Shown here: one piece after another, positions 1-7,961 of the stretch | How the letters are laid out: each line of letters begins with the position of its first letter | Numbering within the stretch: the stretch's first letter is position 1 | Notes under the pieces: generated by a model | What the model was told of the DNA's origin: nothing | Databases searched by the model: none | The model's input: the letters and a program-made list of their open reading frames with translations, nothing else | Made by a program: the position numbers and the translations under genes | Assembly (NCBI RefSeq): GCF_018476525.1 | Contig: NZ_JAHCST010000011.1 | Location: 124,001-188,000, forward strand | Direction of reading: 5' to 3' | DNA: 64,000 bases | Source: Acrocarpospora catenulata | Lineage (GTDB): Bacteria > Actinomycetota > Actinomycetes > Streptosporangiales > Streptosporangiaceae

Positions 1-11
1 CGATTAATCAT

Positions 12-43
12 CCGACCAGGTCGGTCGCCGTGTGGATCCACAC
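12..43. terminator. two small inverted repeats after mcrC, possible terminator
   Basis: CCGAC/GTCGG (12-24, 3-nt loop) is followed by the perfect palindrome GTGTGGATCCACAC (30-43). Both lie just beyond the mcrC stop at 63-65, where transcription of the minus-strand mcrBC operon would end. There is no U-tract, which is common for actinobacterial terminators. The role is inferred from position only. Confidence 0.35.
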
Positions 44-62
44 CCTTTATGGTTCAGGATGT

Positions 63-1381
63 TCAAGTCGAAGTGGCGTCTCCATTTAGCGACTCCTGCG
101 GCGGATAGATACCGCCGAATTGATCGCGTAGTGTCGACAGCATCGGCGATAACCCGATGCCGCCCAGAGCCCCGAGGATATCCGGCAGGTTGAGTCCGAC
201 TGCCGTGATGCGGGCAATGGGAGAACCGTCAAAGCGGCGCAGCACCACATGGTCAGGAGGTACGTCTCGATCGCTGGCGAAGACAATGTAAGCCGTCGGC
301 GTCGCAGCCACATGAGAGGCGCTCAGTGCATTGGCGTACGCAAAACTCTGATAGAGATCCTCCGGCTTGATTTTCCTATCGGTATAGAGCTTGTACTTGG
401 CATCGACCGATCGTCGCCAGGCTCCGGGCCCGTGGCCTCGAACAAGCTGAATGTCGGGCGTAATCGTGGTGTAGCTTCGGCCATCTCCGTGACGGATCGC
501 CCCGCGAAGAGGATGCTGGGCACGTACGGCGACGCCTGTGCCGTGGAAGGCCTCACCTAGCAATCGGGTGACGAACGCCTCGAAAAGCGCGTTCATCTCC
601 AGGAGAAACGTCCGGGCCGTTGGCCCACCCACGGAATACAGATTATCCAGCCCACCCGCCCTGTAGGAGCAGAAGCGCCCATCTATGCGCCTGCCGGTAA
701 TGCTCGTTGTGCCGGTGATAGGTGAGCCGCTGCTCCGCCCACCTGGCGTCGATTCCGCCCACTGTGCACATGTCGGTGAAGTCAGCCGCGGCCCGCCGTG
801 CGCGCCCCCTTATCGCATCATCTCTGCGCAGCCACCTGGAGAGCCGCCGCGCATACTTGGTTGTCGAGGATGTCCGCCTCAAACTCGTCAAAGCGGCATT
901 CCAATCTGTCGAGACGGCCGAAGCGACGAAGCATCTGCCGGTCAGCAAGGAGGCGGCCTCGTACGGCCGGCAGTAGCTCTTCCCGATGGACGTAGTCACG
1001 ACGGAGACCGCCGCGGAGCAGCGCTTCGCACTCGATCGCGAGAAGAAGACAGATGAGATCCCGCAGGTTGTGGCCGACATCGGGTAAGTGCCGCAGCCGG
1101 TCAACGTATCGGAGGGCCGAGAGCCCACTGGCGTAGTCGAGCATGCGCAGCACAGACAGTTCCCGCCCAGCCAGCTTGGGCCGGACATGAATGGTCACGC
1201 AGTCGAGAGCAACCACTCCGACATGCGAGGTCGCGGTGACCTCAAGAGCGCCGTCGGGCAGCCACCGCAACTTGATCCGCTTATTGAGCTCCTCCGACTC
1301 GGACAGCTCGCGGTCGGAACCACTCGGATTCAGTCCGCTGACCTTAACTGTTTGATACTCGTCCACAACGACGGGGGTCAC
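63..1381 (-). pseudogene. mcrC: McrC-like subunit of McrBC restriction system, two frameshifts
   Basis: McrC is the nuclease partner of the GTP-driven McrB motor, cutting DNA that carries modified cytosine. The coding sequence runs through three minus-strand frames: GTG at 1381 to about 820 (N-terminal part), about 830 to about 650 in a second frame, and about 650 to 63 in a third. The last part carries the PD-(D/E)XK core, seen as VDAKYKLY followed by DLYQSFAYA, and the family motif FLLEMNALFEAFV. Joined, the pieces give about 440 residues, a normal McrC length. The GTG start overlaps the mcrB stop by 4 nt, so it belongs to the mcrB operon. Two independent single-base shifts suggest a decayed gene; assembly error is the alternative, because all catalytic residues are still present. 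Confidence 0.8.
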
Positions 1382-3834
1382 TCGACCACGTCCACCTGCA
1401 ACTCGGCATAGAGCGCGTCGACCAACTCCTCGTCATTCAGGTCATGGAGCCGGTGCCCGACGTCGTCGACGATGTCGGGGCCAAGGAAGCGGGCGAGCAT
1501 CGAGTAGTCGTCGTAGGCGTACTCCTGCAGCAGCGGCAGCACCTCGTTGCGGATCACCGCAGCCAGAGCGGATTCGTCGGCGACCGGTCCGCCCGAGGCG
1601 AGGAAGAAAGAATGGCCGATCTGACGCTCACGTCCAAGTTCCCGTAGGACTCGAAGATTGAGCTCGCGAAAAAGGTCGGCGAGGTGGACCTTTCCTACGG
1701 TGAAACCTTCCAGGACAGCCGGGTCAGGGAGGAGTTCCACGAACGCGAAACGCCGACGTAGTGCCGAGTCGAGAAGCCGGATGCTGCGATCGGCGGTGTT
1801 CATGGTCCCGAGCACATAGACGTTCGGCGGCACGCTGAAATCCTGCCCGCTCTGGGGCAGGACCACAGTGACGCCCCTCTTGTCCTGTTCGAGCAGCGTG
1901 ATGAGCTCACCGAAGATCTTCGGCATGTCCCCGCGGTTGATTTCGTCGATCAGCAGCAGGTACGGGTGGTCAGGATCGTTCTCGGCGGCGCGGCAAATCC
2001 GCTTGAAGACCCCGTCCATCAGGGAGAGGTGCAGGCCCGCACCACCGTCCTCCGCTGGGCGAAAGCCTTCGATGAAGTCCTCGTACCCGTAAGCGGGATG
2101 AAAGGTCACTTGGGTGAGATGGCCAGCCGATCGTTGGCCTCTGGCGGCCAGACGTGCGAGTTCCTGCCTGAAGGCCGGACTGCCGTAGTCCAGTTCGGCG
2201 CCGGCCCCCGTGCCCAGCCGCTGAGAGAGCCACCAGACCGCGAATCGGAGGCTGGTGAAGGTCTTGCCCGTTCCCGGAGGACCAAACAGTACAGCCTGGC
2301 CCTTCCGCTGAAGAGCTCTCGCGAGTGCGCTGAGCTGCGGGTCTTCGAGAGTCGTCACAGCTTCAGGTACCACGGTGTCCGCACGGTCGAGGGTGGGGGT
2401 CGTGCCGGACCGGATAGTCCGCCACAGTCGGGCTGGAACGTCCACCACGGTGACCACACCCCAGCGCTTCTCCGGCTCGGACAGCACCTGCGCGTACGAC
2501 AGGTCCCAGTCCACCGAGACAGTATGCCGCTGCTCATCGCGGTCCTCGCGCCATGAGTACCCCCGCTCTGTAACGGTTCCCACCGCGAGGATCTGTCGTG
2601 TCCCCTTGTTCGCCACCACTCGGTCACCAGGCTGGAGCTGAGTGAGCCGCCAAAGCTCACCCGCCTTCACCGTCATCTTGCTCTGGTTGCCGTTGTACTC
2701 ATCGGAGTAGTGAGCGCGGAACGCCTCCCGGAATTCGTCTTCGGACGTGAAGGCGGTCAAGTCTCCCACCTCATCCCAGCCGACGCAGATGTAGCCGCCG
2801 ACGTGACACTCGTCCCAGAACTTCGCCTCCGCACCGGGAGCAATCTTGACAATGGCTGAGCCCTGACGTGGATTGGCCCACCAGTACAGGAACCGTGCGA
2901 TCTCGTCGGTGTGCCAGGCAGCGAAGTGTCCCGTGTCGTCAATCAGGCTTTTCAGCCTTTCGAGCGCTTCGAAGCGCTCCAGCTTCGACGGGTCATTCTC
3001 GGACAGGAGGGAGATGAAGTGATGGACATGATCCCGCCCGTACACAGGCAGCAGGCGATCCGGAAAGTACGCGTGGAGAGCCTTGGCCACCAGTGAGGGT
3101 CCGGACCGCAGAGCGGTGATCTCGTCGACGAATGAGACCATGCCCTCCTCCACGGCTGTGAACGCGTCGAGGAACCCCTGGCGCACGTCGATCCAGGCTT
3201 CCTGCTCGTTGGCGAATCGGGCATCGTGATACCAGCGCTGGTCCTTCTTTTGAAGGAAGATCATGTGCTTGCGGGCGCTGCCCCCGCCGATGCCTCCGAG
3301 TTCAGGCGTGCCGAACTCCATCCGGTAGCAGAACGTGCTTTTGTAGTCGGCCACGCCCAGGGCATACCGCTCCAGGGGCATCGTCGGCCATGCCTCGCGT
3401 GGAAAGTCACGCTGGACTTGTTCGATCTCCGTCCGGGCTTTCGCCACGCCGTCTTCGACTGATGTGCGGTTGAAGACGGCGAGAGCCTCGGCGAGCGGGA
3501 GAAGACCATCCCTGGAGAGCGGCTTGAGTAAACAGCTGTCACAGACGTGGGTGACCGGCGACCCGAGTCCGTTGAGCAGTCCCGCTTTCTGCGCGAATTC
3601 TCGGCGGCCCTGCTTGTCGGTCGAGGGGGCGGAGTCGAGCAGCCGCCGCCAGGCGAGACGGTCGGGGTCGGGATAGGTTCGCCACGTCGACTGGTCGCCG
3701 CCGCGGAGATGCTGGCAGTCTTTCAGATGGTGCAGCGCATAGCCACTTTTGGAGCAGATGACCTCGCCGGTGGAAGGCACCAGCTCGTAGCGCTTGCCTT
3801 CAAAGCTGACGATCTCGGGCGTAGCGCCAGTCAT
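1378..3834 (-). CDS. mcrB: McrB-like GTPase/AAA+ restriction motor
   Basis: The 818-residue protein has a C-terminal AAA+ domain of the McrB type: Walker A GPPGTGKTF, Walker B LLLIDEINRGD, the McrB signature MNTADRS and the arginine-finger stretch LLDSALRRRFAF. These are the features of the GTP-hydrolysing motor that recruits McrC. About 450 residues precede the motor. They include a CxxC pair near the N terminus (CDSCLL) and a segment starting KIAPGAEAKFW with VGWDEVGDL and GDRVVANKG, which resembles an EVE/YTH-like modified-base reader. I chose the ATG at 3834 because GGAG lies 9 nt upstream; longer readings enter unlikely sequence. The partner gene overlaps the stop by 4 nt but is frameshifted, so the system may be inactive. 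Confidence 0.9.
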   Translation of the reverse strand: MTGATPEIVSFEGKRYELVPSTGEVICSKSGYALHHLKDCQHLRGGDQSTWRTYPDPDRLAWRRLLDSAPSTDKQGRREFAQKAGLLNGLGSPVTHVCDSCLLKPLSRDGLLPLAEALAVFNRTSVEDGVAKARTEIEQVQRDFPREAWPTMPLERYALGVADYKSTFCYRMEFGTPELGGIGGGSARKHMIFLQKKDQRWYHDARFANEQEAWIDVRQGFLDAFTAVEEGMVSFVDEITALRSGPSLVAKALHAYFPDRLLPVYGRDHVHHFISLLSENDPSKLERFEALERLKSLIDDTGHFAAWHTDEIARFLYWWANPRQGSAIVKIAPGAEAKFWDECHVGGYICVGWDEVGDLTAFTSEDEFREAFRAHYSDEYNGNQSKMTVKAGELWRLTQLQPGDRVVANKGTRQILAVGTVTERGYSWREDRDEQRHTVSVDWDLSYAQVLSEPEKRWGVVTVVDVPARLWRTIRSGTTPTLDRADTVVPEAVTTLEDPQLSALARALQRKGQAVLFGPPGTGKTFTSLRFAVWWLSQRLGTGAGAELDYGSPAFRQELARLAARGQRSAGHLTQVTFHPAYGYEDFIEGFRPAEDGGAGLHLSLMDGVFKRICRAAENDPDHPYLLLIDEINRGDMPKIFGELITLLEQDKRGVTVVLPQSGQDFSVPPNVYVLGTMNTADRSIRLLDSALRRRFAFVELLPDPAVLEGFTVGKVHLADLFRELNLRVLRELGRERQIGHSFFLASGGPVADESALAAVIRNEVLPLLQEYAYDDYSMLARFLGPDIVDDVGHRLHDLNDEELVDALYAELQVDVVE

Positions 3835-3847
3835 GTCGATGCTCCAA

Positions 3848-4114
3848 TCAGGCGTGAACGCGGTGGTTGGACAGGTGGGCAAGGATGCGTTGTTGGCTCC
3901 CCAGCCGGTCGGGGAACTTGACGAGAACATTGAACTGGACGCACCCCGTGCTCGGTTGGTTGTCGAACAGTTCGGCGATCCCGCGTAGAAGGCCGTCGCG
4001 TTGCGCCTCCAGGCTTAGAGGTCCTAAGGCAATGAGGCGGGACGTTGACAGGGGTGGTCGCGCTTTCCGCGCACCCTTAGGTCGCCCCGGCCCCGGCACT
4101 CCCTTAACAGGCAA
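3848..4114 (-). CDS. possible small protein upstream of mcrB
   Basis: An 88-codon frame with a TTG start ends 13 nt before the mcrB start, so it could be a leading gene of the mcrBC operon. The C-terminal half reads like a real protein (AELFDNQ, NVLVKFPDRLGSQQRI), while the N-terminal 25 residues are Pro/Gly/Arg-rich and may be non-coding. I recognise no family. It could equally be a remnant of a longer gene or chance. Confidence 0.25.
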   Translation of the reverse strand: MPVKGVPGPGRPKGARKARPPLSTSRLIALGPLSLEAQRDGLLRGIAELFDNQPSTGCVQFNVLVKFPDRLGSQQRILAHLSNHRVHA

Positions 4115-4148
4115 TATGACTTGCAGATCATATCACTTTGAAGTCATA
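4115..4148. promoter_or_regulatory. 8-bp inverted repeat, likely TA operator
   Basis: TATGACTT (4115-4122) and AAGTCATA (4141-4148) form a perfect 8-bp inverted repeat with an 18-nt spacer, ending 5 nt before the start codon at 4154. Its AT-richness stands out from the surroundings. Position suggests an operator for the XRE-type antitoxin encoded by the second gene, and it also covers the space where a divergent mcrB-operon promoter could lie. Confidence 0.5.
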
Positions 4149-4153
4149 ATCTG

Positions 4154-4564
4154 ATGGTGGACATCGACTGGCCAACCGACTTCGGCAACTGGCTCGACCG
4201 GCTCGAAGCGGATGCACGCACGGGCAATGAGCACTCACGCCTTACGTTGGTCTTCACGGCCCGTGCATTGGATCAGCTACGAAACCTGTCCGAACCACCG
4301 GATCGCGACGAGGAGACAGCCACGCTGCGATGGGTCCGCCAGTCGCGGCGCTACGCCCTCTGGCGAGTCTCCCACGCTTACCATCCCGAGGTAGCGGTGC
4401 GGCTGATCTGCTGGTTCCCGCCCGACACCGGCAAGGTGGTCGTCGCGCTGTTCGCCGCGGACAAAGCGAGGCTGGGCGACCTGTTCTACAACAGCGTCGC
4501 CGCCAGAGCAGACACTCTGATCGACCAGTGGAAACGAGAGACGTCCTACGAGGAGAAGCCATGA
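4154..4564 (+). CDS. HigB/Gp49-like toxin of a type II TA pair
   Basis: A 136-residue basic protein resembling actinobacterial RelE/HigB (phage Gp49-like) toxins. The core has the pattern of these mRNA interferases: a helical N terminus, then RYALWRVSH, AVRLICWFPP and KVVVALFAADKARLGD. The stop overlaps the ATG of an XRE-family antitoxin (ATGA), giving the toxin-first order typical of HigBA systems. The start at 4154 follows an inverted repeat directly, so translation may be nearly leaderless. Family assignment rests on fold pattern and gene order, not on a search. Confidence 0.7.
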   Translation: MVDIDWPTDFGNWLDRLEADARTGNEHSRLTLVFTARALDQLRNLSEPPDRDEETATLRWVRQSRRYALWRVSHAYHPEVAVRLICWFPPDTGKVVVALFAADKARLGDLFYNSVAARADTLIDQWKRETSYEEKP

Positions 4565-4941
4565 CCGAGCCAGAGAACACAACATTTGTGCGCGGCAACG
4601 AACATCTAGACCGGCTACTGTCTGACCCTCAGCTCGCTGCCGAGGTCGCACAGGCTCACGAGGCAGCCGAAGAGATGGACCGGGCCTACGCGATGAACCT
4701 GGCGATGATCCGCAAGGCCGGGCAGATGACGCAGGCGGAGGTGGCCCGCAAACTCGGGGTCGGACAGGGGGTGGTGTCCCGGCTGGAGAACCGCAACGAC
4801 ATGCTGCTGTCCACCCTGCACGATTACCTGATGGCCACCGGCGCCGACAGCGCAAGCATCGTCGTCACCGTCCACGGATCCCGGATAGAACTCGATCTCG
4901 CTCAACTCAGGCATACCAACCCCAATCAGCGCTCCGCTTGA
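4561..4941 (+). CDS. XRE-family antitoxin / repressor
   Basis: A 126-residue protein with a Cro/C1-type helix-turn-helix at about residues 50-85 (MTQAEVARKLGVGQGVVSRLEN). The C-terminal tail (VTVHGSRIELDL) probably contacts the toxin. The ATG at 4561 overlaps the toxin stop, so the pair is translationally coupled. By analogy with HigA it should neutralise the toxin and repress the pair at the inverted repeat at 4115-4148. Confidence 0.75.
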   Translation: MTEPENTTFVRGNEHLDRLLSDPQLAAEVAQAHEAAEEMDRAYAMNLAMIRKAGQMTQAEVARKLGVGQGVVSRLENRNDMLLSTLHDYLMATGADSASIVVTVHGSRIELDLAQLRHTNPNQRSA

Positions 4942-5246
4942 TCACATCCCGCGTCTTGATGCGATAGGGCAAGGACACGCTGATGCGGACGTACGCCGGC
5001 ATGTGACCTGCGCCTGCCGAAAATCATCCACGCAGTTCAAATCGCCGCCACCCTGGGCACCCAAAAGCCGGTCACCCCGGTGAGAAGGTTCGCAGTCGGC
5101 CCGCCCTCCGACGCCGGAACCCGGAACGTCGCGACGATGCTGGTCGATCTCGGCCTAAACGCGGCGATCTCCGCCGCTTCCCCCATCCCAGCTACGGGAC
5201 GCGAAACAACCCTCGGCGTCGCGGCCATGATTCGGCGAGAAGTGAT
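4942..5246. other. non-coding gap before TetR operon
   Basis: About 300 nt with no convincing gene. An open plus frame extends upstream of the membrane-protein start from 5080 (GTRNVATMLVDLGLNAAISAASP), which may be a worn fragment of an older gene. It has no start signal and no recognisable family. The rest shows no structure I can interpret. Confidence 0.4.
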
Positions 5247-5276
5247 GTGTACCAATCGTGTGTACCATCAGTACAC
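5247..5276. promoter_or_regulatory. GTGTAC operator for TetR
   Basis: GTGTACC occurs at 5247 and 5260. The second copy with the following bases makes GTGTACCATCAGTACAC (5260-5276), a perfect 6-bp inverted repeat with a 5-nt spacer. It lies 8-24 nt upstream of the ATG at 5284, where a core promoter would sit. A TetR gene is second in the operon, so autorepression is the simplest reading. Confidence 0.6.
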
Positions 5277-5283
5277 TGCCGAC

Positions 5284-5814
5284 ATGCGAGTCATCGTCAA
5301 AGCTGTGGGTACCGTCTTAGTCTCGATCGTCCTCAGCTACCCGCTGTGGGCGCCTCAGTGGGGGCTCGGGATCCTGGGTGAGATCGCCGCGCTGGGGATG
5401 CCCGGGGGGCTTATCGCCGTAGTCGTCTTCTTTGGGCTCGTTGCGCTGTACTGTCGTGCGCTTCAGCGCACGATGACTGCCGTACGGCCGGATGCGAGGA
5501 CAGCGGCTCCCGCGTCGGTCTGGTGGATGTTCGCGGTTCCCTACAACTTCACCGAGGACTTCTTCATCGTGCGGACCGTCTCCGCGTCGCTGGCAGCTGA
5601 CGGGCATGTGGCTGAGGGCTTTGTTCGGCGATGGGCGGTGCTTGGATACGGGTGGTGTGCGTTTCAGATCTTGTCGCTCTTTCCGGGGGTGGTTGGATAC
5701 ATCGGCGGTGCGGTCGCTCTTCCGATGTGGGCGGCACACTGGATCATGACGGTTCGCGTCAATCGCGCACTGGACGTCCGGCGGGCGACCGTCTCACCCG
5801 CACCCAGCCTTTAG
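5284..5814 (+). CDS. small integral membrane protein, unknown function
   Basis: A 176-residue hydrophobic protein with roughly four membrane segments (about residues 3-23, 34-56, 120-137 and 140-160). A conserved-looking polar stretch VPYNFTEDFFIV lies between the second and third. I chose the ATG at 5284 because it follows the operator; the longer frame from 5080 has no start signal. It ends 10 nt before a TetR gene on the same strand. TetR operons of this layout often control efflux or membrane-stress proteins, but this protein is not a recognised transporter. Confidence 0.7.
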   Translation: MRVIVKAVGTVLVSIVLSYPLWAPQWGLGILGEIAALGMPGGLIAVVVFFGLVALYCRALQRTMTAVRPDARTAAPASVWWMFAVPYNFTEDFFIVRTVSASLAADGHVAEGFVRRWAVLGYGWCAFQILSLFPGVVGYIGGAVALPMWAAHWIMTVRVNRALDVRRATVSPAPSL

Positions 5815-5824
5815 GGAACAACCG

Positions 5825-6424
5825 ATGCCACTGCCTCGCTTCGAGCGGCTGCCGGCCGACGCACGAGCCGCCATTCTCGCGGTCGCCCGCGCCCATTTCG
5901 CCCGCGATGGCAAGGACGCGGCGTCGTTCAACCAGATCATCGCCGAGGCCGGCATCTCCAAGACCTCCGCCTACCACTACTTCGACGGCAAGGACGACCT
6001 CTTCGGCGCCGTGGTCGCCGACGCGGCCGCCCGCACGCTCACCGCGCTCGGCCCCTGGACCGAAGTGGCGACTGCGGACGACCTGTGGGATCAGGTGGTG
6101 GCCGGTACGATCCGACTGACCACGCACCTGCGCGAGCATCCGGATGACCGGGCGGTGCTCGCCGGGCAGCCCAGTTCCGACAGCGGTTCCTGGATCCACA
6201 GCCTGGTCGCGAACGGCTTGAAGATCGGCCTCATCGCTCCAAGTCCCAGCGCCGAACTGATCACCTTGGCGACCAAGAGCATCTTCGACGCCCTCGACGC
6301 ATGGGCGCTCGACCATCCACACGAACTCGACAGCTCCATCGCGGACACGCTCGTCCTGTTCCTCGCACGGCTCTGGCAAGCCACACCGTACGGTGCGGGA
6401 CTGGGACAGAGCGGCGAGCACTAA
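5825..6424 (+). CDS. TetR-family transcriptional regulator
   Basis: A 199-residue regulator with an N-terminal TetR DNA-binding domain: helix-turn-helix FNQIIAEAGISKTSAYHYF followed by DGKDDLFGAVV, at about residues 35-65. The C-terminal ligand domain is not assignable. It follows the membrane-protein gene by 10 nt, so both are probably cotranscribed and repressed by this protein at the GTGTAC repeats at 5247-5276. A strong hairpin follows its stop. Confidence 0.9.
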   Translation: MPLPRFERLPADARAAILAVARAHFARDGKDAASFNQIIAEAGISKTSAYHYFDGKDDLFGAVVADAAARTLTALGPWTEVATADDLWDQVVAGTIRLTTHLREHPDDRAVLAGQPSSDSGSWIHSLVANGLKIGLIAPSPSAELITLATKSIFDALDAWALDHPHELDSSIADTLVLFLARLWQATPYGAGLGQSGEH

Positions 6425-6448
6425 ATGCACCGTCCTTAGGTGTCCTAT

Positions 6449-6474
6449 GGATCCCTGGGCCACCCCAGGGATCC
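6449..6474. terminator. bidirectional terminator hairpin
   Basis: GGATCCCTGGG and CCCAGGGATCC form a perfect 11-bp stem with a 4-nt loop (CCAC), between the convergent TetR gene (ends 6424) and the secreted-protein gene (ends 6493). The stem is symmetric and can serve both directions; there is no U-run. Confidence 0.8.
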
Positions 6475-6492
6475 CACAGGTTGGCGATCAAG

Positions 6493-7872
6493 TCAGCGGA
6501 CGATGCCCTGGCTGTCCTTGCCGTCGCCATCCCAGTCACCGATGACCGGCAAATCACCGGAATCGCCGTAGGCCACCGAGTGAGTGGTCTCGGTAGCCGA
6601 GGTCACCGCGCTGGTACGCAGGTAGAACCCGCCGCCCATCCGGACACCCACGTTGTCCTTACCGTCGCCGTCCCAGTCACCGACAAAGGGCACGGCATTG
6701 GGGTCGCCGTACCGGAAGACGTACTGAGCCTGACCGGTAGCAGGGTTGTTGCTGAGGAGGAACTTGCCGGAGGCCGGGTCGTAAGCGCTGACAGTGTCCT
6801 TACCATCACCGTCCCAGTCACCCGCCAGCGGGATCATCGGAGCATCGCCGTACGCCACCGACTGAGTGGTCTCAGTAGCCGAGCTGACCGGGCTGGTACG
6901 CATGAAGAACACGTTGCCCATACGGACACCCACGTTGTCCTTACCGTCACCGTCCCAGTCGCCCACAAACGGCACGGCGTAGGAGTCGCCGTACAGGAAG
7001 GTGTACTGAGCCTGACCGGAAGCAGGGTTGTTGCTGATGTAGAAACGGCCCGTGGTGGGGTCGTAGGTGCTGACCGTGTCCTTGCCGTCACCATCCCAGT
7101 CGCCCGTGATGGGCACCATCGGGCTGTTGCCGTACGCGAAAACCGGCCGGGTAGCGACAGTGGAACTCTGGTTGTCAGACAAATAGAACTCCAGCACCCC
7201 CAAATCGGCAGAGGTGTTCCACAGGGCGTTGACGAGTAACTGGGCGTCGTGGACCTCGCGGCCGTAGGCGTCCGGTACCGCCGAAACCTGGACCTTCTGG
7301 CAGATGGCGCCGATGTCCCCGCTCATCCACGAGTTGTTGGGGTACTTGCGCAGCATGGCGTTGATGAACGCGTTGGTGGCGTACACCGGATCGGTCAACT
7401 GGGCCGGGGTACCCCATCCCTGGGAGGGGCGCTGCTGGAACAGCCCCAGGCTGTCGTGGTCGACGGCGACCGTGTAGTTGTGCAGGGTGCTCTCGGTGAT
7501 CGCCGTGGTCACGGCGATCACCGCCGCCCGCTTGTCCAGCCCGCGGCCTTTGACGGTACGGGTGATGACGCGGGCACACGACACGTTGTAGGCGTTCACA
7601 CTCCGTCCCAAGCGCGGGCCGTTCATGGACGGCCTCACCTGGTTGGCGACCGCGGTGTCGGCTGCGGTCTCCCCGCCGGGGACGCAGGCCGCGTAAGCCA
7701 GCGCGGCCGCGAGTTCCGCGGGTACCGGGGAGCCGGCCGGGCCGGGGACGGAGGGGGTGGGTTCGGTGGCCCTGGCCGGGACAGCCCCGGCGGCGGACGC
7801 GAGCAGTCCGCCGACGAGTGCGGTAAGCGCCATCAGTGGCCGGACGACGGAGGAACGGGGGCGCGTGTTCAT
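6493..7872 (-). CDS. secreted lysozyme-like wall hydrolase with five FG-GAP-like repeats
   Basis: A 459-residue exported protein. It has a signal peptide (residues 1-35, hydrophobic LMALTALVGGLLASAAGA) and a lysozyme/transglycosylase-like region at about 90-200. That region contains TAITESTLHNY, whose Glu is the likely catalytic acid, and DHDSLGLFQQRPSQGWG, typical of actinobacterial wall hydrolases. Residues 224-459 are five repeats, each ending in GDWDGDGKD at an exact 47-residue spacing; such Asp-rich loops bind calcium in FG-GAP/VCBS propellers. AGGAG lies 6 nt before the ATG at 7872. The repeat domain matches the neighbour at 7962 at all but three residues. Confidence 0.85.
   Translation of the reverse strand: MNTRPRSSVVRPLMALTALVGGLLASAAGAVPARATEPTPSVPGPAGSPVPAELAAALAYAACVPGGETAADTAVANQVRPSMNGPRLGRSVNAYNVSCARVITRTVKGRGLDKRAAVIAVTTAITESTLHNYTVAVDHDSLGLFQQRPSQGWGTPAQLTDPVYATNAFINAMLRKYPNNSWMSGDIGAICQKVQVSAVPDAYGREVHDAQLLVNALWNTSADLGVLEFYLSDNQSSTVATRPVFAYGNSPMVPITGDWDGDGKDTVSTYDPTTGRFYISNNPASGQAQYTFLYGDSYAVPFVGDWDGDGKDNVGVRMGNVFFMRTSPVSSATETTQSVAYGDAPMIPLAGDWDGDGKDTVSAYDPASGKFLLSNNPATGQAQYVFRYGDPNAVPFVGDWDGDGKDNVGVRMGGGFYLRTSAVTSATETTHSVAYGDSGDLPVIGDWDGDGKDSQGIVR
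6496..7203 (-). repeat. copy 1 of 708-bp duplicated repeat domain
   Basis: This segment encodes the 236-residue C-terminal domain starting LGVLEFYLSDN and ending SQGIVR. The copy at 7965-8672 encodes the same domain with three substitutions (Ser-Tyr versus Pro-Asn after LYGD, and Ala versus Pro after RTS), while many third positions differ. Within each copy the motif GDWDGDGKD recurs five times with a 47-residue period. Confidence 0.9.
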
Positions 7873-7961
7873 GATCTTCTCCTGGGGAGATGTGAGCGCC
7901 CTGTCTCCAGCTGTCGGGAGACAGGGCGAGGGGGAGAATGAAGAGCCTTGGTAGCCCTGAG

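Noticed and set aside
5037-5255. 72-codon minus frame beside the TetR operon
   Set aside because: It overlaps the operator region, has no start signal, and its composition looks like a shadow of plus-strand sequence.
7249-7941. plus-strand 230-codon frame
   Set aside because: Antisense of the secreted hydrolase and its signal peptide; Gly/Arg-rich shadow.
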